A program made the position numbers and the translations under genes. DNA of 64,000 bases from Platynereis dumerilii (Eukaryota > Annelida > Polychaeta > Phyllodocida > Nereididae), in assembly GCA_026936325.1 (NCBI GenBank), contig JAPTHN010000003.1:64306692-64370691 (forward strand), in the 5' to 3' direction. The notes under the pieces are model-generated. The model was not told where the DNA came from, searched no databases, and was given only the letters and a program-made list of their open reading frames with translations. Shown here piece after piece: positions 49,401 to 60,043 of this stretch (positions are counted from its first letter, which is position 1; every line of letters begins with the position of its first letter).

Positions 49401-52400
49401 TTTGCTGACGACACAAAGCTGTGTAGAATAAGTAAAACGGAGGATGACAAAATCCAAGAAGATCTAAGGAACCTGGACAATTGGTCTAACAAGTGGTTAT
49501 TACAATTTAATCCAAGCAAATGCAAACAGCTTGTCATCAGAAGAACATATGTTGGCAATATAAACACTCCCAGTGTGAGATACCTGTGGGACCAGAAGGA
49601 TCAGCAGTATATCGCCATCCCAAATTCAAAAGTGGAGAAAGATCTTGGAATTATGATCGACGATCAGTTGAACTTTAAGGAGCATATCGGGAACTGTATC
49701 AAGAAAGCTTCCAGAAATATGGGGTTAATTAGAAGGACTTTCACTTATTTGGATAAAGAAATCTTCGTACCCTTGTACACCAGTTTGGTGAGAAGCCACT
49801 TGGAGTATGGGCAGTCCGTGTGGAACCCACATACCAAGGTTGACATCAAGAGGCTCGAGGCGGTACAAAGGAATGCTACAAGGCAGATTGGTGTGTTAAA
49901 AGGCATGTCTTACCAGGATCGACTTAAGTCACTGAATCTCCCTACCCTAGCCTGTCGCCGGGACCGAGGTGATATGATCGAAGTTTATAAGATCCTACAC
50001 GGGATCTACGACGGACAGTGTGTGCCTTCCCTTCAACTGACAGAGACCTCAACAAGGGGGCATTCGTTAAAGCTTTTCAAAAGGAGAACCTTGTCTCTAA
50101 ACATACGGAAGTACTTTTTCACCAATAGAATTGTTGATCTGTGGAATTCACTGCCAGCTTCTGTTGTTGAAGCAGAGTCTCTCAACGCCTTCAAAAACAG
50201 GATTGATAAGCATTGGAGGTCTACTGGGAAACTGTACTGCATTGAGGGACTACTATGAGCCTCGGAACTAAAGATGTCTATGATACAGGGGTGATATGGG
50301 AGGCAGCAGTAGCGGCCCCTGATTTCAGTCTGTAGCTAAATTTATTTTATCTTATAGTTTTTAGCCACAAACCCAAGAAACTGCACGAGCAGCACCTAAG
50401 TGAAAAAAATTATATACAAAAAGTAAAAATAAATGAATAAAAAATAGAAAATATTACAAAACTAATGGACACCAGTCCAGATAAATGGCACTGTTTATTT
50501 ATTTATTTGTATTTATTTGGAGGTGCTATTCCTGGGTGATAGGTCAGTCGCTATATCACATAGTGAGGGAGAAGGAGGCAGCAGTAGCGGCCCCTTCCAT
50601 TTTGCTTGTGATTAGTCAAATGAGGAAGCAGTAGCGGCCCATTTGACACAAACAAATCTACGAATAGCTGGCTCTATTTGCAAACAAACTGTACATAGCG
50701 TTCTTTTTATATAACTGGAGAGGAGGCAGCAGTAGCGGCCCCTCCCTGTGCTTTTACAGAAGAGGATTTTAAAAAGTTTTTACCGCCTGACAGCGTACTT
50801 GCAACTAAAACTATTAATTGGATCTGGACAAAGAGGACTACGTCCTGCGCCCAGGATTGAACCCAAAACAAGCTAGGTGGCAGCACTGTTAGCAAAATAG
50901 CCCTCTAGTGGATAAGGCTTGCAGTATCTTGAGTTCATTCCCTGACAGGTATAAGAGCAATATAGCTCAATTACCTTTCAAGAGTGTAATTAGATAAAAT
51001 ACAATGCATTGGATTTCCTGTGTCAATATGGTCAAGGTGTGAACTTTAAATGCAATTAGCCAGCAATGGCCATTGACATGGTTTGAAATCTATGTCAGCT
51101 GAATGTTAGTTGTAACTGGGCCAAGTACACAATGCCAATTTAAAACACTTGTATTCAACTGTGTAAACTTAATCCTGACCTTTGGAAGTTCATATTTATA
51201 GTAAATTATCACAAAAAGAGCTTCTTGGTGAGAAAAATATAGGCGTTTGTGTGATGATTGACTATAGATACTTATATTCAAATTTAAAAACTCTGAATAT
51301 ATCATAGGCTTACAGGTATAATGGGTATTAGGCATACATATCACAATACAGTGGTTTTGAAAATGATAATTAGTTCCCCTGTTTAATAGCAAGTTAGGAC
51401 ACCCCTGTGGTGCATTGCAACAGCCAATAGCTAGCTTCATAAAACAAGATCAGGAAAGAGAGAGATAATAGTCTCAAGGTAGGCAAAGTTGGGCCTAATT
51501 CAATATAATTTGTATGAAAATTATATTATTGTGAGTTAGTTTTAAATGCCTTGCCTCGAAATAGCCCACACCGTTGCTGATGGGGCGTAAAACACAAACT
51601 CACTCACTAGTTTTAAATGCCACCCAAAACTGTTCACGACTGAATGCAAGTATACGGAGTAAGGAAGAGCGAGTGAGGGAGAAAGGAACGGACAGAGGTC
51701 GGAAGGAAGGGGGGAGCGAGGAATGAAGGGGGGAGGGTTGGGGGCTATAGATAGATAGATAGATCCTTACAGAAAATCAGATATGCAAATAGGAAGTAGA
51801 TAGATATTCTGTCTAAAAAAGCACCTAGAGCTTGAAGTGCTTGCATGTTATTTATTGAACATGATGATATAGTGCCTTGACTTTATTGGTGAAAACATAA
51901 AAGTCATTAAAATAATCTTGATTTAAATTTTCTAAAATTTGGCCTAGTATTACACTTTAATCGTACAACCTTCTTTTCACTGTAAAATGTGAGTTCTGAT
52001 CGTATGATATTTTTGGCTTTCATGCATTTAGTTTCCTATTTTACCACATCAACAATTGATTTTGTGGCTAATTTGTGTAAAAAGAAGGGCCCCAAAGTTT
52101 TAACTTCATGGAAATTCTATCAGTGAACACCAGGGGAAAAGTGGCGCTTTAATCCTTCAATCCCATTGGCTGGTTGATTTCCCTGCCTTGCCTCTGGTTG
52201 AGACACAATCTGGAGTATATTATTGAATTTCTATGTAATATTAAGGCTTCACAACTTGGTCACTGCTTTAGGTTAAATTTTGAAAGTTGTGTTTTTGGAA
52301 TTAAAGTGCTATGTCTGCTTCATGTGGAAAGCAAATTAAGAATCACTGTTTTACAAAAAGTTGTTTGGGGCCAATGTTCAGGCCACTCAGTGAAATGGGG

Positions 52401-55400
52401 TTATTCATTTCATTGTACTTCACTTGCATTAAAATTAAAATGACAATGACAGAGTTCAAATCTTCTTAACTCATAATTAATGCCTGATCTTCCAATTTTT
52501 CACGAGCATTCCTTCCTATTAAGGCGGAAGGGCGCCCCTTTCAAGTCCATCCGCCTTCTATCTTTCTATTTATCTATCTTTCTAATTTCATTGTATTTAT
52601 TATTTTCCCTCCAATTTTCAAGCAGCGTGCTAGTTGCCTTTTATTTCGAGGATTTCATGATATTATTTGTGCATTCTTCAAATTCTTATTTACGTATCTT
52701 CAGTATGGATATACTATAGATTAGGTCAACATTGCTATCAACCCATTCCATGTAAATCACTGCCCCTTTAATGTAATAGCAAATGGCTAGCTTTGAATCC
52801 GCGGATTCTTGTCATAATTTGAGGTATTCGGATCCGCAATAAGACTATTTTCAGACTAAAAATATGTCTTTATAGGGTTTTTCTGGGTTCGCGAACACAG
52901 GACTCTGGAGCTAATTCACAAACTTTCAGGTTCGAATCACTATCCCACAGTCTTTAATCCAAATACAGTTCTGAAAATAGCCTTACTAAAATTCGCAGTT
53001 TTCGGAAAATGGCAAAAAAAGGAAATAAACTCTTCATAATTTTAACTGTAATGGTAAGATTGGCAAGGTTGTTTAAAGGGTTAGAATAGGAATTTTTGAA
53101 AAATTTCAGTTGCATTTGTTGTCTGGACATCTACATTTATTGAAACTGTCAAAATCAGAATTTCCATTTTCTAAAATATTTTCACCATTTTTCGACCAGC
53201 ATGTGCCCTTAAGGGTGAAATGCCTACATGTGTGGCTATAATTGACAGCCAAAATAATGACATTTCCATGAGCCACATCGAGGATACATTAGTAAGCCGA
53301 TGTGAGTGTGGCTATTTGCTATAAAAAAGCACTGAGTCTGAGTCACTGTACAACATAATACATCCTTGCATGTTTGTAACTTTGGAAAATATTTGACACA
53401 ACAGAGGGAGCCATGAGAGTGGACGCGAGTGTATCTCTCCATGAACCGGGTCAGCCACTAGGGGTCAGGGCGGAGGTCAAGAATATCAATAGTATGCGTC
53501 ATGTTGCCAAAGCAATTGGTGAGTTGGTTTATAAATTTATTGACAATTTGTTAAATTGTTAAATAGAATTATGATGAATTTATCATGTTGTAATTTGAAG
53601 TAAGGGCACTCTCTTTGCATATATTTTTATACTTCTGAACAATTCTATTTCTAAGTTTTCTGATGATCTCTTCACTTTTGACCTTCTCAGCTTTTGAAAT
53701 AAATAGACAGAAGAATTTACTGGAAAACGGTTATGAAGTTGCAAACGAAACAAGGTCATTCAACAGTGATACCGGGTGAGAATAATTATATTTATTTCAA
53801 GAATTTCGACTTGCATGAAAATTTGGTAATATTTAACTATAATGATTTTGGGGGAGGGTTGGTCTAGCGGTAGCGTGCTGGACTGCCGATTGAGTCTCGG
53901 GATCGAATCCAGCTCTTGCAAATTCCGGGTCACCTGGGCCTATATTGAATGGTGCTTCGCCTCATTGCCGTGTCCTCCTCCTGTCCTAATTAACCTACCC
54001 ACTGCATAAATACAGGATGTAAAGGCCTAATCCATCCATCCATTATTTTTAATTATATTGTGGTTTAATATTATTCTAATTTTGCTACCTTGCACGTATT
54101 TTTGATCTGAAATGATTTTTTCTCCAGGGAAACTGTCTCAATGAGAGATAAGGAGAGACTGCACGACTATCGCTTTATGCCGGAGCCTAATTTGCCTCCG
54201 TTGCGGTTATGCAATGACCAAACCAAGTCCAATGGTCTTAATTCTACGTTAAATGTTGATGACGTTCGCAGGAATTCTCCCAAACTCCCAGAAGAATCTC
54301 GACAATATTTGATGAATCAATATTCACTCAGTTTAGAGCAAGCTTTCAGTATTGTGGTAAGTGTCATGGATTCTTTGCTATCTACTTGATTTGATTGAAG
54401 GTTACAAGATGGTAGAGGTCAGGACTCAGGAGCCTTGGCCTTATGATTTAAATTATGCTAGTGACAATATGACACATCTGTTAAATGTGCCACCACTTGT
54501 TACTGTTTTATTTCATACTAGAATTACCCAGTGATAATAAATAAAGGGGGAGGATTGCAAAATTTTGTCTTTTTTTGGGGGGGGTGGACTTCTGTGGCGT
54601 GGATAGACAGTGATATGGGCGGGACATGCTGCGACATTAATACTGCAGTCTGATGTTGAATTCAGAAACGAATATTGAAATGTCAATAGTTCAATCTATC
54701 TGTCTATCTATCAATCTATCTATCTAGCTATCTTTCTATATATCTACCTATCTGTCTATCTATCCAGCAAACTATGTAACTATCTATCTAGCTATCTATC
54801 TATCTATCCATCTATCCATCTATCCATCTATCTATCTATCTATCCATCTATCCATCTATCTATCTATCTATAGATCTATCTATCTATCTATCTATCTATG
54901 AATGTATATATTATATATGTATCAGCAGATTAATCTTTCATGTGAAAAGTCAAAAGACTGGGAAGATGAAATGGATGATTAAATTGGTAATTGTGTGATT
55001 GGGCTGTTTGTTTGTTAGTTTGAAATCCGTAATGCAAAATAAAGATATACATTGGTTTTGTGAAAAATGTGAAATAAAAGAGTAATAAAACAACAGAGCA
55101 TAAAATATAAAGAAGGAATTAAAAGTTGTACATAAAAACGTAATAATGTCTTGACACTGAGGATAGGTGTGAAGGTAAATTACATTTGACAAAGTGACAC
55201 ATTAATTGGTAATTGCCATCAATGCATCAACACTGATCAATGTGTTCAAGTGTCACCAATGAAAACTATTGTGTGCTGCTGTGTGTACACAATTCAATCC
55301 AATTGAAGAAAGCAGCAGCCAGATAGATAGGCAAATATCATGGAAGAAAATGAAATAGAAATACACAAAACGGCGCGAAATGCTGGATCCTCCTGGATCA

Positions 55401-58400
55401 CAACAAAGTGTTCAGACCGGAAGTATAATTACGAAGGAAAGGCATGGCTGTTGTTGCATTGATTATTCTATGAATCCATGGACATTTGAATCGAAGGAAA
55501 AAGGACATAAGATACAGGTTCAAACTTGAGTTCATCAGAAGGGCATGTTTGGAAAAGGAGGAAAAGTGCACATTAGATGGGGTGAGGATAGGCAGGGTTG
55601 TTGAAAGTGTTGGACAACGGAAGACACTCAGGACAGTCAGAGGCTGATCTATAATGGAGAAGTGGGGGCTGAATAGGGGAGTTTAGAAAAGAGAAATTTG
55701 GGTGGTATGGGTGAGTATGTTACCTGGGTATGGCAAGTATTCATGTTTTAATGCATATGGATGATGGTGAATGTGAAGGAGGTGAAAATGGGGTGATTTT
55801 GATGGTGTCGGAGGTGGGACCCCAAGTGACGAATATGCCACTGGCAGTACACTTTTATTAAGATAGATTTCCTGTTGTTTTCAAGGAAGAAGATGGCCTC
55901 CAAGAAGTTTTTGAACATTTAGTCAACAACTGCCAAGATTCTGATTTAGTTTACAAATTCTTGATGAACTCCCATCTCAGATTCAGCAAAGAGTTTGATT
56001 GCCCTATTAACCAGAGGTAAAGTCATGTCTTATTTTGAAAAGCTCCAAATAGAGTAACAACATAGTGTGGCCTCCTCCATATAAATGGGGGGGGAGGGTT
56101 AGCTCAGTGGTAGCGTGCTTAGCTGCCAATCACTGGGTCCAGGGTTTGAATCCAGCTCTGAGTTGTTCACATCTTTTCAGCCTGTCCTGCCATTTATTCA
56201 GGCTGCGGAGGCCAGGCTATGTTGGGTACACTACTAGGTTCTGCAAAAATTAACAGTGTTGTAATGTTGTAGTTACAAACTTTGATATTTATAATAATTC
56301 ATTGGCATTTTGCTTAATTTCAGTCCTGTATCCTTAGAAAAACTCACTATCCTTGTATCAATGATCCAACACAATGCTGTCACTGAAGACACTGCCAAAA
56401 AGGTAAACATGTTTAAAATTGGTGATATTCTTTATGTAACGGTGAAATATTTTCCCTCTCCCTACCATGATGGCATACAAAACATCTTACATGTACTAGC
56501 TTTTCTTGTCTGTTATAACTTGTTATTTCATGACCAGGTGCTCCGAGTATTGTTTGAAAACCAAGAGAAATCACCATCTGAAGTTGTCGCAGAGAATGAG
56601 TGGGGTATGATTACAGATGAAGCTGCCATTTTGAAAGTCGTCAATGAAATTGTAGAAGAATTTCCTGAAGCTGTAAGTATCTTCTTTAGTGGACAACGAA
56701 ATTGGAAACTCTCTGATTTTGTAGATGCTTGTGTCATCTCCATGGACTGACAGAAAGATAAGATCTATATCAACTCAATATCAACATTTCTTTAAATGTG
56801 CATGTTTTTGGCACTTTCGCATCATTGTGTCAATTATTTTCTCAGAAAGATAAAATCAGCAGGGGGCAACCGGAGTTGAACCGGTGACCTCTCGATCTGC
56901 AGTCGAATGCTCTGCCACTGAGCTATACCCCCAGATGTGTGTGCTGATTCTACCTTATGTCATGTTGCAATTTGCAAAGATTAATAATCCAGCAATCAAT
57001 ATTCAACTTGCAGCTGTTTGTGGCCATTTAGATTGACAAATATGTAATGATGGCTTCTATTTTTGGCTCATGCAATATATTATGTATTACATCTTTTACG
57101 TGTATGTTTAAAATTAGACATGAAAGTGAGTCTGCCCCACAGACACCTATGAATTAATGGAAAAAAATTAGTTGGTGACAACTGACATAATTTGACTGGT
57201 ACCAAAAATTTGATATTTTCTCTTATAATAATAATAATAATAGACATTTATATAGTGCCAATTCAAGTAAACTGCTCAGTAGCGCTTGTGCAAGATGGAT
57301 TTATTTGTAGAAACTCTTGAACAGATGAGTTTTAAGATTTCTCTTGAAGCCTTCACAAGTTTTTGAGGCCTTGACGACCTCCGGCAGTAGGTTCCGCAGT
57401 TTTCGAGCACCATGAGAAAAGGCTCTGTCTTCATATTTGTTTTTATTGTAGGAAGTTGGTTCATATAAGAGCATTTTGTTATTGCTTCTCAGATTTAAGT
57501 TTAGTTCAGATTTCGGCTGAATCAGATTTTGAATATACAAGGGAGCTTGTCCGTTCACTGCTTTCCAAGTTGTTAACATCAGTGTGAATTGTATTCTTAA
57601 AGCTATTATGTCTCCCAATTTGATAGATACTGAAAAGAAAGATTAAGAGCCATATTTAACTTATTCCAACTGATAAATTTATATAATTTTCATTGTTAGC
57701 CCAATAAATGAAGATAAATTCCATTAAAAATGTAAAAAAATACTTTTTAATGCCATGAAAAACCTGTGTTTTGTATACAAAGCAAGCAATATAGGGCTCT
57801 CCTTTTAAAAGTGATTTAAAGTGTGTAAAATCAATTCAACTCATTTCTCAAAAACAAGCAATTTTGTTGATTGGGACCATTTAATAAACTCATAATATAC
57901 AGTTATCGCACAGCACAGAGTGCAATATCAGTTTTTATGGCACCGAGGTGACTAATATTGCACGAGGGCGCAGCCCGAGTGCAATATTAGTCACCGAGGT
58001 GCCATAAAAACTGATATTGCACGAGGTGATGTGCAATAACTGTTATATCATATGGTTTTTTAGGCAAATGCTAAGAAAAGGAATTTTGATGTCCAAACTC
58101 TTTTTGTGCTTCTTTTGACCTGCATATTTAAAATGTATCTCGTTGAAGCTATAAATATTTCACCCACACAATTTTTTTTCACACTTATGGAATCCATGGA
58201 TGACATATTTGATGATGGGTCTTCTTTAGTTTTTTTTTCTCATACTTCGTAGCAGACTTAACTTCACTTAAGAGCTAGAGCGAATGGGGAGAAAAAACTG
58301 TTTTTCGGCCTCTTAATGCTTTATTCTGATTCAACAAATAACATAAACATCACAAAAAAAGTTAATATCCACTTAGCCCTTGGTTATGCGTGTCTTTTTA

Positions 58401-59282
58401 ACCACAATCATTTTTCTGTCTTTAACCACAATCATTTTTCTGTCTATTTCCAGTGCTGTGCAGTCACTTTTTTTTAACTATTTGAAGCCAACAAACAATC
58501 TTGTTGCTGCTGCAAGTCTCAATTTGTGTTTCTTTTGAACCATATATTTAAAATGTATCTCATCAGAAATGGATAATTATTTCACTCTCAAAAAAAATGA
58601 TCACACTTTTGGTTTCCAAAATGATATACTTGGTGATGAATTTAATTTTCGATTTTTTCTAAAAACTTTATAGCAGACTTTAGATCTCTAAACACTAAAA
58701 AATCACCAAAAAATCGGCAAAAATGCCGTTTTCCGGCCACTTAATGCTTTATTATGATAAAACAAATAACTTAGTCAACAAAAAAAATTGATATTCGACT
58801 AGCCCTTAAATCGATGCATCTTTTGCCGCAAACAGCATCTTCCTATCTGCTTCCGTTGCCGTGCAGTGCAATTTTTAGTATTTTTGAAAAACACAATCTT
58901 GTTGTCAGCTTGTGGCTGCAGCAGCATCAAAATATGGTGCTTCCTCTCAGGTCCGTCCAATCTTTCACATGTTAAAATGAGCGTGCAATATCATGCGTGC
59001 AATATCGTAGAATATTGCACGGCTGTCGGCCAATGAGCAGCGAGTATTTTGGCTTGCCATATGATATTAGGCTATATCTGTTTATAGCTGTCCAATTTTT
59101 AAGTAGAATCGGTAGCTGTAATACCTTTAAAACTAATTTTTATTATTTTCCAGCTTGAGCAATACAAAAGTGGGAAGAAGAAGGTGGAGAAATTCTTCAT
59201 CGGCAAAACTCGAGTGAAGATCGGAGACAGAGTGGATTCTGATTTAATGATCTCTGTTGTATTGAAAAGAATCAAACAATAA
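43497..59282 (+). CDS. GATB: Glutamyl-tRNA(Gln) amidotransferase subunit B, mitochondrial, 11 exons
   Basis: GatB of the mitochondrial GatCAB complex, which converts Glu-tRNA(Gln) to Gln-tRNA(Gln); GatB does the ATP-dependent phosphorylation step and binds the tRNA. Exons: 43497-43615, 43908-44166, 44582-44771, 45251-45373, 53405-53518, 53691-53775, 54128-54356, 55886-56016, 56324-56402, 56538-56672, 59154-59282. They total 1,593 nt, an exact frame of 530 codons (human 557). The first 30 residues are basic and alanine-rich, a transit peptide. Family signatures: [56 protein letters not shown] and [13 protein letters not shown]; the last three exons form the YqeY-like tRNA-binding tail. All introns are GT-AG. 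Intron 4 (8 kb) carries a CR1-like LINE in the same orientation. Confidence 0.95.
44275..44446 (+). mobile_element. SINE S1
   Basis: Body and ATCCATCCATT tail of the S1 family in GATB intron 2; head diverged or shortened. Confidence 0.6.
46378..46412 (+). repeat. GGCGTAAAACAC tail with (AAAC)n
   Basis: Looks like the 3' end of a SINE (compare GGGGCGTAAAACACAAACT at about 51,581). It lies directly upstream of the LINE. Confidence 0.5.
46512..47385 (+). CDS. LINE ORF1 protein, N-terminally truncated
   Basis: Open from 46,288, but only the part from about 46,512 looks LINE-derived. It starts inside a PHD-type zinc finger ([15 protein letters not shown], then CWFCKKC; the first CxxC pair is absent). 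A coiled coil follows ([18 protein letters not shown]), then an RRM-like region ([24 protein letters not shown]) and a basic tail ([12 protein letters not shown]). ORF1 proteins of CR1 elements bind RNA and help assemble the RNP. Stop TGA at 47,383-47,385 overlaps ORF2. Confidence 0.75.
47382..50258 (+). CDS. LINE ORF2 protein: endonuclease and reverse transcriptase
   Basis: About 958 residues, uninterrupted. An APE-type endonuclease occupies about 1-230 (ITEVK-type [21 protein letters not shown] and SDHCVL). The reverse transcriptase spans about 430-720, with [30 protein letters not shown] and the catalytic FADD. A C-terminal region follows with [19 protein letters not shown]. These are CR1-group features. 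The frame has no ATG near its beginning; the first possible start overlapping ORF1 is TTG in TTGA, and the frame is -1 relative to ORF1. Translation probably depends on reinitiation or frameshifting. Intact motifs suggest a young copy. Confidence 0.85.
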   Translation: MNIWYSNVDSVSNKINELIFRIDNSSSRPDIISLTEVKSKSLRYQLAVEEISIPGYITYANIEETTGRGVAIYVSSRLISSEVEKPNFSTFKEFITVDIKLRDDDTLRICTIYRSPRSTCENNDSLNEMLWGLYQEEKSHMLVIGDFNYPEIEWTNNYCRGSSDSEAGKFLTTVNNCSWYQHIDKPTRARGDNAPSVLDLVLTNEEGMVEKINYDSPIGMSDHCVLNFNFVCYAKKSYPKSERFNFRKTNKTALREDLSLDWKNAMTNMSVDEMWQYLVDKIKQSQERNIPKQIFRNNQDRRWMTPLDKETIRKVRKKNRAWSRYMETREDSKRLEYIRLRNQVRGLTRKAKAWNEREVAKDIKKNPKKFWKMVNSKLKTKGCIPDLEVNSSRGRRTVTEDRDKAQELANFFSSVYVQEPDGEAPNMGPPLDINFSTRPKITEDEIRRKINKLKLDKSPGPDQISPFIIKECADQLIQPLRIIFQRSLDLGTLPKQWKEANVCAIHKKGSRKLCDNYRPVSLTSIVCKILESLIRDAIMDHMLSHNLFSKFQYGFLPGRSTVLQLLKILDDWTDALDNGYQIEAIYLDFRKAFDTVPHKRLINKIKHYGITDPVVRWITDFLKERTQTVKIGDETSDRINIYSGIPQGSVLGPVLFLIYINDLPNAVELDAFIFADDTKLCRISKTEDDKIQEDLRNLDNWSNKWLLQFNPSKCKQLVIRRTYVGNINTPSVRYLWDQKDQQYIAIPNSKVEKDLGIMIDDQLNFKEHIGNCIKKASRNMGLIRRTFTYLDKEIFVPLYTSLVRSHLEYGQSVWNPHTKVDIKRLEAVQRNATRQIGVLKGMSYQDRLKSLNLPTLACRRDRGDMIEVYKILHGIYDGQCVPSLQLTETSTRGHSLKLFKRRTLSLNIRKYFFTNRIVDLWNSLPASVVEAESLNAFKNRIDKHWRSTGKLYCIEGLL
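50302..50746 (+). repeat. Four dispersed copies of GCAGTAGCGGCCC
   Basis: At about 50,306, 50,579, 50,628 and 50,728, three of the four within the longer word GGAGGCAGCAGTAGCGGCCC (one has AAGCAG). All lie in the LINE 3' untranslated region. Confidence 0.8.
50751..53404 (+). other. Remainder of GATB intron 4
   Basis: No gene. Contains a full CTCF-type match CCACTAGAGGGC (minus strand, about 50,903-50,914), a SINE-tail fragment (GGGGCGTAAAACAC, 51,579), a GATA microsatellite (51,745-51,777) and a palindrome GAATCCGCGGATTC (about 52,796). Confidence 0.5.
53850..54043 (+). mobile_element. tRNA-derived SINE, family S1, full length
   Basis: Head GGTTGGTCTAGCGGTAGCGT (A-box), GGGATCGAATCC (B-box), body CCTCATTGCCGTGTCCTCC and an (ATCC)n tail. 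Best-preserved S1 copy in the window; GATB intron 6. Confidence 0.85.
54690..54900. repeat. (ATCT)n microsatellite
   Basis: About 210 bp of imperfect CTAT repeats with GCTAT and CCAT interruptions, in GATB intron 7. Confidence 0.9.
56085..56195 (+). mobile_element. SINE S1 head fragment
   Basis: GGTTAGCTCAGTGGTAGCGT and GGGTTTGAATCC (A- and B-box) without the S1 body or tail. GATB intron 8. Not a functional tRNA: no cloverleaf can be drawn. Confidence 0.6.
56861..56932 (-). tRNA. tRNA-Cys(GCA), copy 1
   Basis: 72-nt cloverleaf on the minus strand: acceptor GGGGGTA/TGCCCCC with discriminator T, A-box TAGCTCAGTGG, anticodon loop CTGCAGA (anticodon GCA), B-box GGTTCAACTCC, no intron. A TTTT terminator follows within about 10 nt on the minus strand. 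Antisense in GATB intron 10. Confidence 0.95.
57228..57640 (-). mobile_element. LINE 3' fragment with ATT tail
   Basis: A 105-residue minus-strand ORF (57,301-57,618) matches the C-terminal tail of LINE reverse transcriptase proteins ([35 protein letters not shown]). The element ends with GGCACTATATAAATGTCTATT and an (ATT)n tail on the minus strand. The rest of the element is absent. Confidence 0.7.
57898..58044. repeat. 147-bp near-perfect palindrome
   Basis: Arms of about 66 bp around a 15-bp GC-rich centre (57,964-57,978). The inner 44 bp (57,920-57,963 against 57,979-58,022) match almost without mismatch; the outer parts pair less exactly. Contains GTGCAATAT on each side. Probably a fold-back end of the repeat region that continues to about 59,080. 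Confidence 0.85.
58045..59080. mobile_element. Fold-back-associated repeat with two tandem units
   Basis: ATATCATATGG at about 58,046 and its inverse CCATATGATAT at about 59,066 bracket the region. Inside, two diverged 400-bp units repeat (TATTTAAAATGTATCTC at about 58,125 and 58,548; TTAATGCTTTATT at about 58,313 and 58,741). GTGCAATAT recurs near 58,990-59,020. No ORF. In the last GATB intron. Confidence 0.5.
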
Positions 59283-59971
59283 ATTGTGTGTTTTTAGGAT
59301 GATAAAATATTGATTAAGTGTAATTTCAGACAATGTAGGCCTATGACATGTGTCAAGAGGCATGGCCGCATGAGTTAATGTGCAACAATTGTTTGGCGAA
59401 CTCTTGTCTTATTATTATCCGCAAGGATTAATTTTTTGCAGAACATTTGTGGCCTAGTGGTTTTAAAAAGGTCTCATTTCCGAAGTTGATTGTGTTGGAT
59501 GTTTCTTCTGGTGGTCACAAGTTCAAAATCAGGATTTGAGGTCCTGCTTGCCATATATATCCTTCATATTCACACGTATTGCTGGAAAAACTGCTTAGCT
59601 TGATTTAAGGCGTTGTTTAAAAAGTGATCTTGCTATTGCTTGTGATTTTCATCAAATACCTCTTTTGGAGAATGGTGGCCAATCATATTTATTTCAATGT
59701 CAACTCGCCCTCTCTCGGGGTGTGGGTCTCCTATCATATTATCTGTGGTGGTATTTTCTATATGAGCTGGTAGGCTGTCGGTCAGGCTCAGTTGGACTAG
59801 GTATTCTACATATGAGAGCTTGGACAGACAATGGTTTCATTTTTGGCTGGCAGTAGATAGTTTGACTCCTTGTATCATTGGCAAAAAACTAAAAGAGGGG
59901 CTCCAACTTCACAACTGTTATTCCATCTTGCATCATTTCTACCATGTGCCATATATCTTGGGCGTCAAAAC
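59283..59971. other. GATB downstream region
   Basis: 3' flank of GATB; no gene recognised. Includes an antisense-free stretch before the second tRNA-Cys. No canonical AATAAA close behind the stop is evident. Confidence 0.4.
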
Positions 59972-60043
59972 AGGGGGCAACCGGAGTTGAACCGGTGACC
60001 TCTCGATCTGCAGTCGAATGCTCTGCCACTGAGCTATACCCCC
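59972..60043 (-). tRNA. tRNA-Cys(GCA), copy 2
   Basis: Identical in sequence to copy 1 across 72 nt, anticodon GCA, with an oligo-T terminator (AAAA at 59,967-59,970 on the plus strand). Flanks differ from copy 1 but are shared with the half-copy at 63,533. Confidence 0.95.

Larger units (their letters stand above)
46440..50750 (+). mobile_element. CR1-like LINE, 5'-truncated, in GATB intron 4
   Basis: Non-LTR retrotransposon with an ORF1 and an ORF2 in the order and with the domains of the CR1 group. The left limit falls within the ORF1 PHD finger, so the 5' end is missing. The 3' untranslated part carries four copies of GCAGTAGCGGCCC or its variant. The right limit is approximate. A direct repeat of GTAACAACGATGAGCGCTAC occurs at 46,467-46,512. 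Confidence 0.8.

Noticed and set aside
56085-56195. Possible tRNA gene
   Set aside because: It has A- and B-box words but no foldable acceptor or anticodon stem; it is the head of a SINE.
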